A stretch of DNA of 64,000 nt from the NCBI GenBank assembly GCA_947088345.1, contig CAMUGE010000004.1:49418-113417 (forward strand). The letters run 5' to 3'. The notes under the pieces are model-generated. The model had not been told where the DNA came from. It did no database searches and saw nothing but the letters and a program-made list of their open reading frames with translations. The position numbers and the translations under genes are program-made. Source of the stretch: an uncultured Roseburia sp. (GTDB lineage Bacteria; Bacillota; Clostridia; Lachnospirales; Lachnospiraceae). Below are positions 8,435 to 16,049 of this stretch, piece by piece (position 1 is the first letter of the stretch; each line of letters opens with the position of its first letter).

Positions 8435-9858
8435 TTAGTTCGCCGATAAGATAGAACGAATCAGAGAACCTATTTTTTTTATTTTCTGTTCGTCCATGTC
8501 ACAGGTTGTGGGAAGATTAATCCCCATCCCCGCTATTTTTTTGCTGACCGAACATTCTCTTGCATACTTCCTGTAGATGTCCATCTCACTGAGCGGAATA
8601 AAAAATGCCCTTGCGTCAATCTGGCTGTCTTTTAGCATCTGAAGCGCCCTGTCCCGTTTCTGTTCCTCTACCAGTACCGATACAAGCCATGCGATTTTCT
8701 TTCTGTGCAGCAGCGAATTTTTCTGCATCTGTATTCCGGCTGCCTCTGCAAATATCTCACGATATTGCTCTTCCAGCTGCAAACGCCATTCCAGAATCTG
8801 ATCAATGCGCTCCAACTGCGCCACGCCTACCGCAGCCTGCATGTTTGTCATCCTGTAGTTAAATCCGATCACTTCATGATAGTATTTTCGTTTCTGACTC
8901 ATTCCATGATCGCGCAAAATACGCATTTTATGATTTAAGTCTTCGTCATTCGTTACGCACATGCCGCCCTCACCGGTCGTAATCACCTTATTTCCAAAAA
9001 AAGAAAAACATGAGATCACTCCAAAGGAACCTATTTTTGATCCCACTCTGCACCGTGCGCTTCCGCACAATCCTCTATCATATACAACTGATGTTTCTGT
9101 GCAATATCAACAATTCTTCCCATATCACACGGCTGTCCATAAATATGTACCGGGATCACAGCTTTCGTATTTGGCGTAATCGCCCTCTGCACCTGATCCG
9201 GGTCCATGCACCAACTGTCTTCCTCAATATCCACAATAACCGGCGTCGCACCTGTATAAAGCACTGCATTGATAGTTGCAGCAAAGGTCAGATCCGGCAC
9301 GATAACCTCGTCCCCCGGCCCGATACCAAGCGCCGCCAGCGCCAGATGAAGCGCGCTCGTTCCATTGGATGTTGCCACACCATACGAAACGCCGCAATAG
9401 TCCGCAAAATCTTTTTCAAACTGCGTGACATATTTTCCTGTGCTGGAAATCCATGTAGATAGAAATGCATCCATCAGATATCTGTATTCATTTCCGTTTA
9501 GCTGCGGCTGCGCCAGCGAAATATGAACATTTTCATCATATTCCGAAAAATCAACAAGCCTCATATTCTCATCCACAACCGGAATGATTTTAATACTGTC
9601 GCTGAATTTTTTTCTGATATCGGCAGGCTCGTCCCCTTTTGACGCGTACACAAAGTTTTTATGCATATATTCCCTGATTACCTGATTTAACCCATATCCC
9701 TCGAGCAGCAGCCTCCTGATATCCCCGTCTGTCACAATACCGACAAGCTGACTGGCGTCATTTACAATAAATGCCGTTCCCTTTGCATTTTGATCGATAC
9801 ACATCATAACTTCTTTGATTGTAAATGTCTGGCTGCAGATTAACTCTTCTACGTTCAT
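8435..9858 (-). pseudogene. CBS-pair/DegT aminotransferase fusion with a frameshift near 9045
   Basis: From the ATG at 9858 (AGAGGA upstream) the first frame encodes a tandem CBS region (residues 1-115: FIVNDASQLVGIVTDGDIRR and DENMRLVDFSEYDE). A DegT aminotransferase follows (SNGTSALHLALAALGIGPGD, DLTFAATINAVLYTGATPV) and ends EDCAEAHGAEWDQK-stop. The downstream frame resumes at GSKIGSFGVISCFSFFGNKV, containing the PLP lysine (GNK), and continues to 8435. Adding one G to the GGG at 9045-9047 would restore a single protein of about 474 residues. It is therefore either a sequencing or assembly slip or a real inactivating mutation. Related enzymes make the 4-amino sugar precursor of legionaminic or pseudaminic acid. 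A CBS pair fused to the aminotransferase is uncommon; CBS pairs in these loci usually sit on the guanylyltransferase. Confidence 0.8.
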
Positions 9859-9878
9859 TTTTATTCCTCTTATCATTT

Positions 9879-10727
9879 TTACCGTTTGACCAGTTCTATT
9901 CCTGCTAAAATATCATGGATTTCTCCCACTGTCTCCAGTGTAACATTGACAGAAGAACAGTCTTTCGTTGCAAATGCTTTCATAATCTCGCCGTCTTGTT
10001 TCAGCGGTTTATGTTCGTCTTTTAATCCGTTGTTTTCACTGATATGTATCCACCCTGCATCCCCCAGCAGCAGACTGCATTCTTTCTCATAGTCCAGTCC
10101 GAGCGTATGAGAAGAAACATACAGATGTCCAAGATCCAGCAGCAGATGAAAATCTAACTGTTCTCTCATTTTCTGAATGGAAGCATAATCTGTCATCATC
10201 AGATAATTTTGTCCCTGAAATTCTCTGTAATTTTCCGGACTCAGGACATTATTTTCCAAATATAGAAAAATCCCGCTGTCGGCACACAATTGATCCAGCT
10301 GCCTGTAAGCCTTACAAAATCTCTCATATGCCGTCTGTTCGTCATACAGAATATGTCCATTTAACTTTTTCCCGATTTCATTCGGATGTATTTCAACCAG
10401 AAAACCGGCATGTACCGACAATGTGTTACACTCAATCCGGCGCATCATTTCAATACAATTTATATAGTGACTGACGGACTGCTGATAGATTTCATCATTA
10501 CAGGCCGCCAAATTTACCACAAACGGAACTTTCGGCGGCGGAAAATATGCGTGACAGGCATAGGTAATGCCATACCTGTCACGCAGGCGGATCAAGTCCT
10601 GTTCTATTTCACTGTAATAAACCGTTCCGCCTGACAATTCAATATTTTTTATCCCTGCTTTCGCATACGTTTCAATAATCTGGCTTATTTTATTTTTATG
10701 GATACAGGAAGACGAGACATAAATCAT
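9879..10727 (-). CDS. Xylose-isomerase-like TIM-barrel protein (sugar isomerase/epimerase family)
   Basis: The 282-residue protein has the AP-endonuclease-2/xylose-isomerase-like barrel pattern: an N-terminal YVSSSCIHKNKI strand, the NIELSGG strand near residue 31, SVHAGFLVEIHP near 125, LYLENN near 175, HLLLDLGHLYVSSH near 215 and GWIHISEN near 245. The E, D and two H residues at strand ends are the usual metal ligands. It sits between the NeuB-like synthase and the CBS-aminotransferase in one operon. Related genes accompany legionaminic acid loci, where a hexose phosphate or nucleotide sugar must be isomerised. The precise reaction is not known. Confidence 0.7.
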   Translation of the reverse strand: MIYVSSSCIHKNKISQIIETYAKAGIKNIELSGGTVYYSEIEQDLIRLRDRYGITYACHAYFPPPKVPFVVNLAACNDEIYQQSVSHYINCIEMMRRIECNTLSVHAGFLVEIHPNEIGKKLNGHILYDEQTAYERFCKAYRQLDQLCADSGIFLYLENNVLSPENYREFQGQNYLMMTDYASIQKMREQLDFHLLLDLGHLYVSSHTLGLDYEKECSLLLGDAGWIHISENNGLKDEHKPLKQDGEIMKAFATKDCSSVNVTLETVGEIHDILAGIELVKR

Positions 10728-10753
10728 CTTGTTATTTTCCCCTCCAACTATGG

Positions 10754-11800
10754 CTATATTTCAATAATTTCATCCGCTGCAAAATCCCTTGCAGCCGCCC
10801 GCCCAAGAATTTCTTTATAATATACCGCCGAGATTCCCCTGCCGTTTGTCCTTTTTGCAACAATATTTTCCTCTGTAAACCTCTCCCCGCATTTTAGATC
10901 TCTTGCTGCCACAAAACATTTCTGCAGAGATTTTCTGGTCAGCTGCTCCGAACAGGACGGCATCTTTACCCCATCGCCCAGGTACGCGTGTGCACGCCGG
11001 ACATCTAAAACCAGATGTCTTAGCTCTTCGACAGAAACGGACGCCGCCTGATCCGGACCCTCCATTTTTTTATTCAGCGTAAAATGCTTTTCAATTACCT
11101 TTGCACCTGCGATCACCGCGTAAGGCGCCGCACCCACGCCCTGTGAATGATCCGAATAACCAACCAGCATGTCAAATTCTTTCCGAAATGTTTGAATTAC
11201 CTTTATATTCGCCTCAGTATCCCGGATCGGATAATTCGCCGTACACTGCAATAAAACCACGTTCGGATTGATCGGAGCGATTGCCTCCAACGCTCGCCTG
11301 ACCTCCTCCAGATAACACATACCTGCGGAAAGCAGAATCGGTTTCTTTTTTTTCGCAATTTGTTCCAAAAACTGTATATTAGTCAAATCGGTCGCCGCAA
11401 CCTTAAATGCAGGAACCCCCAGCGAATCCAGCTCATCCAGACTGTTTTTTTCAAAAGGCGTAGAAAGAAAAATAATATCTTTTTTTCTGCACGCATCCAT
11501 CAGCTCCGCCGTCTGTTCTTTGGACAGTTCCAGCCTCTTTAACATTTCATATTGGGATTCTCCTCTGTCTGTTGTCTTTTTCTGATAAGGAGCTTTTTCT
11601 ACATCCCGTAATATCAGCTGGTCTGTCTGAAACGTCTGAAATTTCACTGCGTCCGCCCCTGCTCCGCTTGCAGCATCGATCATTTCTTTTGCAAGATTTA
11701 TGTCTCCATTATGGTTTACACCTGCCTCGGCAATGACAAAGGTCTGCGACAAACCGGAGATCTCTTTTTTACCGATATTGATTATGTGACTAAACTGCAT
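10754..11800 (-). CDS. neuB: NeuB-family nonulosonic acid synthase with C-terminal SAF domain
   Basis: The protein has 348 residues from the ATG at 11800 (GGAGG 5 nt upstream; a longer in-frame reading to 11884 lacks a ribosome binding site). The TIM barrel starts FVIAEAGVNHNGD, includes DAVKFQTFQTDQLI, GVPAFKVAATDLTN, LQCTANYP and VGYSDHSQG, and has the metal-binding EKHFTLN. Residues 285-348 are an antifreeze-like SAF domain. The family condenses phosphoenolpyruvate with an N-acylated hexosamine to form sialic, legionaminic or pseudaminic acid. It is the first gene of the operon, 56 nt downstream of a good sigma-A promoter. The hydrolysing 2-epimerase and the 4,6-dehydratase expected in such pathways are not in the window. 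Confidence 0.92.
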   Translation of the reverse strand: MQFSHIINIGKKEISGLSQTFVIAEAGVNHNGDINLAKEMIDAASGAGADAVKFQTFQTDQLILRDVEKAPYQKKTTDRGESQYEMLKRLELSKEQTAELMDACRKKDIIFLSTPFEKNSLDELDSLGVPAFKVAATDLTNIQFLEQIAKKKKPILLSAGMCYLEEVRRALEAIAPINPNVVLLQCTANYPIRDTEANIKVIQTFRKEFDMLVGYSDHSQGVGAAPYAVIAGAKVIEKHFTLNKKMEGPDQAASVSVEELRHLVLDVRRAHAYLGDGVKMPSCSEQLTRKSLQKCFVAARDLKCGERFTEENIVAKRTNGRGISAVYYKEILGRAAARDFAADEIIEI

Positions 11801-11855
11801 TCTGCCCTCCGATTTATTATCATATGGATTATGTATATTAATTTTATCCGGATTG

Positions 11856-11884
11856 ATTCTATCACTATTTCGGCGAAAAAGCAA
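11856..11884 (-). promoter_or_regulatory. Sigma-A promoter for the nonulosonate operon
   Basis: On the minus strand TTGCTT (11884-11879) and TAGAAT (11861-11856) are 17 nt apart, with a TGA extension before the -10 box. Predicted start of transcription is near 11849, leaving a leader of about 49 nt before the NeuB-like ATG. Confidence 0.7.
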
Positions 11885-11950
11885 TTGTTATTAACATTGT
11901 TTTCTAATTTTTTTCGTCTGTTTTAACGGTAAATGTTTCCATCTGCACCT

Positions 11951-12760
11951 CTAAAAGTCGCGGACTTCATATGCCGTATACTCATGGTCAAAATGGTATC
12001 CCAGCTTTTGGGCCAGCCCGAGGGACCACTGATTCTGTGCGTCCCAGCTGGGATACCAGCCCCGGTCGAGGCATTCCAGTATCAGCTTTGCCCCGCAGAT
12101 CGCAGCAAGGCCCATTCTGCGGCAGTCCTCCCTTGTGTCTATTTCGATCTCAATCCCTCCTTTATAACCGGAATAGGAAGAAGCCCCTGAGACAGGTTCG
12201 TCGTCTTTTAATATCACAAACCCGAGTCCGTATTTTTGCCAGAGCGCATAATTTTCATACTGCATCACCCAGTCCCTGCACCAGCTTACCTGTCTGCAGC
12301 GCCAGAACAGCGCTTCCTCTATTTGCTTCATCGTATATCCGTCAGGCAGCCTCTCTGCCATCGCCTGTAACTTTTCCTGATGAAATACCAGAGGCTCTTT
12401 CTTTATGGCATACCGTATGGTTTTATTTGCCCGCTCCCCATAGAAAGATTCGATCAGATCGGCCCATCCCTGATGCTGTGGAATCATAATTCGAAAGTTT
12501 CGCCTCTTTTGGTTCTGCAAAAACTGCAGCATTTCGCAGCTGTGCACGCCCGCGAGAAAACAGAAATCGCCGAGCACGGCCATCGCAGAAACAGGGTCTT
12601 GCACGGAATCTGCAAAAACATTCCCCATTACCCCCTGCATACAAGACCAGATCATCGTTTCCTGCCAGCCCTGAAATAATTTTGCGGCATGATCCATTTG
12701 ATTCACTTCTAATTCAACTGGTTTTACCTTACTCTTATATTCTCTCATATTTACGCTCAC
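11951..12760 (-). CDS. GNAT-family acetyltransferase
   Basis: This 269-residue protein is read from a GTG at 12760 with GGAG 5 nt upstream; an internal ATG at 12748 is the alternative. The C-terminal half (GFVILKDDEPVSGASSYSGY, GIEIEIDTREDCRRMGLAAI, WYPSWDAQNQWSLGLAQKLG) has the acetyl-CoA-binding R-x-x-G-x-A turn and the N-x-x-S helix of the GNAT fold. The overall architecture resembles the GNAT_acetyltran group that contains the zwittermicin self-resistance enzyme ZmaR. It stands alone behind its own promoter, between the glycan locus and the DUF1836 gene. Substrate unknown. Confidence 0.75.
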   Translation of the reverse strand: MSVNMREYKSKVKPVELEVNQMDHAAKLFQGWQETMIWSCMQGVMGNVFADSVQDPVSAMAVLGDFCFLAGVHSCEMLQFLQNQKRRNFRIMIPQHQGWADLIESFYGERANKTIRYAIKKEPLVFHQEKLQAMAERLPDGYTMKQIEEALFWRCRQVSWCRDWVMQYENYALWQKYGLGFVILKDDEPVSGASSYSGYKGGIEIEIDTREDCRRMGLAAICGAKLILECLDRGWYPSWDAQNQWSLGLAQKLGYHFDHEYTAYEVRDF

Positions 12761-12810
12761 TCAATCTCCATGCAACAGTAAAATTCTCTGTTCATCCTCT
12801 TATTTCATCC

Positions 12811-12839
12811 ATTATACTGACCCCTGACCGTTGTTTCAA
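12811..12839 (-). promoter_or_regulatory. Sigma-A promoter for the GNAT gene
   Basis: Minus strand TTGAAA (12839-12834), 17-nt spacer, TATAAT (12816-12811). A near-consensus match about 50 nt upstream of the GTG start. Confidence 0.75.
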
Positions 12840-12912
12840 GAGATTTTTCTCCGCTGCCCCGGTTATTTACAACTGCCGCCCCTGCCGCTGCAGAAATTCA
12901 GAAAATACTAAT

Positions 12913-12941
12913 TTGCCATAGCAGACATCCTGTGATATAAT
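12913..12941 (+). promoter_or_regulatory. Sigma-A promoter for the DUF1836 gene
   Basis: TTGCCA (12913-12918), 17-nt spacer, TATAAT (12936-12941) with a TGA extension. The leader to the ATG at 13065 is about 115 nt and contains a GCAGGC/GCCTGC hairpin near 12980-12993. With the divergent promoter at 12811-12839 this accounts for the gene-free stretch 12761-13064. Confidence 0.75.
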
Positions 12942-13064
12942 ATCATGATACCAGAGTAAAAAAGTCAAAAAATCTGACGCAGGCCCGCCTGCAGGAGGAT
13001 TTTCGAACCTGGAAACCGCAAAACACTGAAAAGAAGCTATTGTAACCTGTTATGGAGGAACTCG

Positions 13065-13679
13065 ATGGATTCAGAAACAAAGAAATTTTTAAGCAGCATT
13101 CTGCAGGATTTGAGCAGAATTGATTATGTGAAACCGGAAGATATTCCGAATATTGACCTTTATATGGATCAGATCACAACTTTCATGGACGCGCAGTTAG
13201 AGACGTCGAAACGCCATAGTGAAGATAAGATTCTGACAAAGACAATGATTAACAATTACACCAAAAACAATCTGCTCCCGCCGCCCGAAAAGAAGAAATA
13301 CAGCAAGGAACATGTCTTAACGCTGATCTTTATCTATTATTTTAAAACGATATTCAGCATCAACGATATTCAGGGGATTTTAAACCCCATTACAGACAAA
13401 TATTTCGGAAAAAACGCCGACTATAATCTGGAAGGTATTTACCGGGAAGTATTCGGCCTGGAATACCAGGAGACAAAGCATATTATGCACGATCTTGCCA
13501 AAAAATTCCAGACCGCAATGCAGACGTTTCCGGACGCAGGCGCCGAAGATGCCGACCTGCTCCGTACATTCAGCTTTATCTGCATGTTAAGCTATGACGT
13601 CTATGTAAAAAAGACTCTGATCGAAAAACTGATCGATCACCAGGCGTCCAAAGACGCGCCTAAAAAAGAAAAAAAATAA
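13065..13679 (+). CDS. DUF1836 domain protein
   Basis: The 204-residue soluble protein contains ILTKTMINNYTKNNLLPPP followed by KKKYSKEHVLTLIFIYY, the MerR-like winged-helix core that typifies DUF1836 proteins of Clostridia. The strong site GGAGG lies 6 nt before the ATG. The C-terminus is rich in lysine (PKKEKK). It is transcribed alone and meets the YerC-like gene tail to tail with a single base between the stops. A DNA-binding role is inferred from the HTH-like segment; no target is known. Confidence 0.8.
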   Translation: MDSETKKFLSSILQDLSRIDYVKPEDIPNIDLYMDQITTFMDAQLETSKRHSEDKILTKTMINNYTKNNLLPPPEKKKYSKEHVLTLIFIYYFKTIFSINDIQGILNPITDKYFGKNADYNLEGIYREVFGLEYQETKHIMHDLAKKFQTAMQTFPDAGAEDADLLRTFSFICMLSYDVYVKKTLIEKLIDHQASKDAPKKEKK

Positions 13680-13680
13680 T

Positions 13681-13974
13681 TTAAGCGTCCTCTTCGAGCC
13701 GTGACAAAACCATGTCGTATCCATCGTTGCCATAATTTAAGGAACGGTTGACACGGCTGATGGTGGCGGTCGAAGCTCCCGTTCTCTCAGCGATATCCGC
13801 ATACGTGAATCTTCGCCGCAGCATACTTGCCACCTCAAATCTCTGCGTCAGAGACTGCAGTTCACTGACTGTACAGATATCCTCAAAAAAGCGGTAGCAC
13901 TCCTCCCTGTCTTTTAATGTCAATACTGCATCAAACAGGCTGTCTGACGCCTCTGTTTTCAGTTTCTTACTCAT
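13681..13974 (-). CDS. YerC/YecD family TrpR-like repressor
   Basis: A 97-residue protein. Residues 20-95 (ECYRFFEDICTVSELQSLTQ, RRRFTYADIAERTGASTATI, SRVNRSLNYG) match the TrpR-superfamily helix-turn-helix of YerC/YecD proteins. This small conserved Firmicute family is related to the tryptophan repressor but is not known to bind tryptophan. A promoter with TTTACT/TAAAAT lies 63-91 nt upstream. Confidence 0.85.
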   Translation of the reverse strand: MSKKLKTEASDSLFDAVLTLKDREECYRFFEDICTVSELQSLTQRFEVASMLRRRFTYADIAERTGASTATISRVNRSLNYGNDGYDMVLSRLEEDA

Positions 13975-14036
13975 AGTTCTGCTTCCCTTCCTAATGTCTT
14001 TCCGTCCAAAATCTGTTTCTGACGGACCCTATCCAT

Positions 14037-14065
14037 ATTTTAGCATCCGAAAGACGTAAAGTAAA
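14037..14065 (-). promoter_or_regulatory. Sigma-A promoter for the YerC-like gene
   Basis: Minus strand TTTACT (14065-14060), 17-nt spacer, TAAAAT (14042-14037), with a TGC extension before the -10. Confidence 0.6.
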
Positions 14066-14085
14066 CCATTTCTTTTCTTTTTCAG

Positions 14086-14114
14086 TTTTCATTTTTTCTT
14101 ATGTATGCTATAAT
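14086..14114 (+). promoter_or_regulatory. Sigma-A promoter for the CPBP protease gene
   Basis: TTTTCA (14086-14091), 17-nt spacer, TATAAT (14109-14114) with a TGC extension. It lies back to back with the YerC promoter. Confidence 0.6.
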
Positions 14115-14156
14115 CAGTGAGATGCAAAGAAATGCATGACAAAGGAGGATCACTAT

Positions 14157-15017
14157 ATGAAAAAAGTCGGACAGTTTTTCTTTACTTTTATTCCTGTCAT
14201 ACTTGCGCTTACCTTACAGTTTGCGGCAGCCTTTTTCGCACTGGGAATCGGCGGCATGATACAGAGTCTGCGGAATGCGGGAAGCGCCGGCGCTTCCGCC
14301 GGCCTTCTTAACAATATGATGGATCTGTTTTCCGCCAGGGAATTTAGCACTGCGATTATGCTGATCTACGCGCTGTTGGTCGTCATGGTATTCGGACTGT
14401 GGTATTACATCAAATATAATGGCGAATACCGCGTCGCCCCAAAAAAATTATTCCACCCGCTCTCCCTGTTTGGGATCTTGCTGCTGATACCGGGCGGCCA
14501 GTTTGTCACCTCGTATATTGTAAGCTTTACTTCGCTTCTTTTTCCGAAATGGCTGGAAAATTATGAACGTCTGATTGAAGACGCCGGTCTGACCGGTTCG
14601 ATTTCGATTCTTATGATATTTTACGGCGTCTTTATCGGACCGGTGGCAGAAGAACTCATCTTCCGCGGCGTGACCATGCGCCAGGCCGAAAAATGCCTGC
14701 CGTTTTGGGCCGCAAACATTTTTCAGGCGCTGCTGTTCGGCGCGTACCACATGAATATGATGCAGGGCGTCTATGCATTTTTTGTCGGACTTTTGTTAGG
14801 TTTTATCTGCCGCCGGGCAAAAATCCACAACTCGATTTTGTTTCATATCCTGTTCAACGCATGGGGACTTTTGCTGCCGGGACTTTTAAACTTTACAATG
14901 ACAAACACCGTCGCCGTTATCATACTCGTAAGTACCATTGTATTCTTTACCTGCGGCATGCTGTGCTTTTACTTTGGAACGAAAAAGATGCAAAATACTG
15001 CCGAAGTATATGAATAA
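14157..15017 (+). CDS. CPBP family intramembrane metalloprotease (CAAX protease/bacteriocin-processing type)
   Basis: The protein has 286 residues from the ATG at 14157, which has AAAGGAGG 7 nt upstream; the earlier in-frame ATG at 14136 has no such site. About seven hydrophobic segments are seen. The catalytic motifs of the Abi/CPBP family are present in order: PVAEELIFRG (EExxxR) near residue 160, LLFGAYHMN (FxxxH) near 195 and ILFHILFNAWG (HxxxN) near 240. Such proteases cleave prenylated or small membrane proteins, and some give immunity to bacteriocins. It stands alone. Its last 71 nt overlap the end of the convergent hisC-like gene. Confidence 0.85.
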   Translation: MKKVGQFFFTFIPVILALTLQFAAAFFALGIGGMIQSLRNAGSAGASAGLLNNMMDLFSAREFSTAIMLIYALLVVMVFGLWYYIKYNGEYRVAPKKLFHPLSLFGILLLIPGGQFVTSYIVSFTSLLFPKWLENYERLIEDAGLTGSISILMIFYGVFIGPVAEELIFRGVTMRQAEKCLPFWAANIFQALLFGAYHMNMMQGVYAFFVGLLLGFICRRAKIHNSILFHILFNAWGLLLPGLLNFTMTNTVAVIILVSTIVFFTCGMLCFYFGTKKMQNTAEVYE

Positions 15018-16041
15018 ACTGTTCCATCTCTTCTCTAGTGCCAACGCTGATACGCAGATAATTATCAATGCGTTCTTTCGCAAAATAGCGCACATAGATA
15101 TCCCGTTCCTGCAAAGCTTCAAAAATCTGTTTTGCAGGAACAGATTTGTGCGTGGCAAACACAAAATTACTCTTCGAATCCGGAAAAGAAAAACCGAGAT
15201 CTGTTAATTCCTGTTTTAACCATTCTCTGGTCTGTATGATTTTAGCTGTTGTCTGTTCAAAATATTCTCTATCCCTGATCGCCGCCGCCCCAAGCAAAAG
15301 CGATGTTCGATTCATCGTATAAGAATTAAATGAATATTTAACATCATTGATATATCGGATCAGTTTTGGATTTCCCATTGCAAAACCGATCCGCATTCCG
15401 GCGAGGGAACGCGATTTGGAAAATGTCTGCACAACAAGCAGATTTTTATATGTTTGAATCAGCGGAAGCGCGGACACGCCTCCAAAATCAATATAGGCCT
15501 CGTCCACGACCACAATCACATCGCGGTTTGCGGCAATTATCTCCTCTACTTCAGAAAGATCCATCAATACGCCGGTCGGCGCATTTGGATTCGGAAAAAT
15601 CACACCGCCGCTCCTCTGACAATAATCTTCTTTTCGGATTCTGAAATTTTCATCCAGCGGCTTTGTCTGATATGGAATACGAAACAGATCTGCCCAGACA
15701 TCGTAAAAAGAATAGGTAATGTCCGGGAACAAAATGGGCCGGTCTGATTGAAAAAATGTCTGAAATATCATGGCCAGCACATCGTCTGACCCGACCCCGA
15801 CAAACACCTGACTGCTGTCAAGCCCATAGTACTGCGCAATCGCATTGACCAGAACGCCGCAATCCGGCTCCGGATAGAGACGCAGCCTGTCTGCATCAAG
15901 CTGTCGCAGCGCTTCCAACACCTTTGGCGAGGGCGGATACGGATTTTCATTTGTATTTAATTTTATCATCTTTTCCCTGTCCGGCTGCTCTCCCGGCACA
16001 TAGGGGACGACTTTTCTGACATATGACTCCCAGTTTTCCAT
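14947..16041 (-). CDS. hisC: Histidinol-phosphate aminotransferase (HisC-like)
   Basis: This 364-residue class I/II PLP enzyme has LNTNENPYPPSPKVLEAL near the start (the HisC NENP motif), GVGSDDVLAMIFQTF, FPNPNAPTG, VVVDEAYIDFGG and the PLP lysine in TFSKSRSLAGMRIGF. It converts histidinol phosphate and 2-oxoglutarate to imidazole acetol-phosphate and glutamate, or the reverse. AGGAG sits 4 nt before the ATG, and the aminotransferase stop is 8 nt upstream, so it is the last gene of the minus-strand galactose run. No other his gene is nearby, so a broader aromatic aminotransferase role is possible. The C-terminus extends about 14 residues past the usual end and overlaps the CPBP gene. Confidence 0.85.
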   Translation of the reverse strand: MENWESYVRKVVPYVPGEQPDREKMIKLNTNENPYPPSPKVLEALRQLDADRLRLYPEPDCGVLVNAIAQYYGLDSSQVFVGVGSDDVLAMIFQTFFQSDRPILFPDITYSFYDVWADLFRIPYQTKPLDENFRIRKEDYCQRSGGVIFPNPNAPTGVLMDLSEVEEIIAANRDVIVVVDEAYIDFGGVSALPLIQTYKNLLVVQTFSKSRSLAGMRIGFAMGNPKLIRYINDVKYSFNSYTMNRTSLLLGAAAIRDREYFEQTTAKIIQTREWLKQELTDLGFSFPDSKSNFVFATHKSVPAKQIFEALQERDIYVRYFAKERIDNYLRISVGTREEMEQFIHILRQYFASFSFQSKSTACRR

Positions 16042-16049
16042 ATGGCTCC

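Noticed and set aside
8435-9070. Independent short aminotransferase gene
   Set aside because: Its N-terminus lacks the substrate half and joins directly to the upstream frame; it is the second part of a frameshifted gene.
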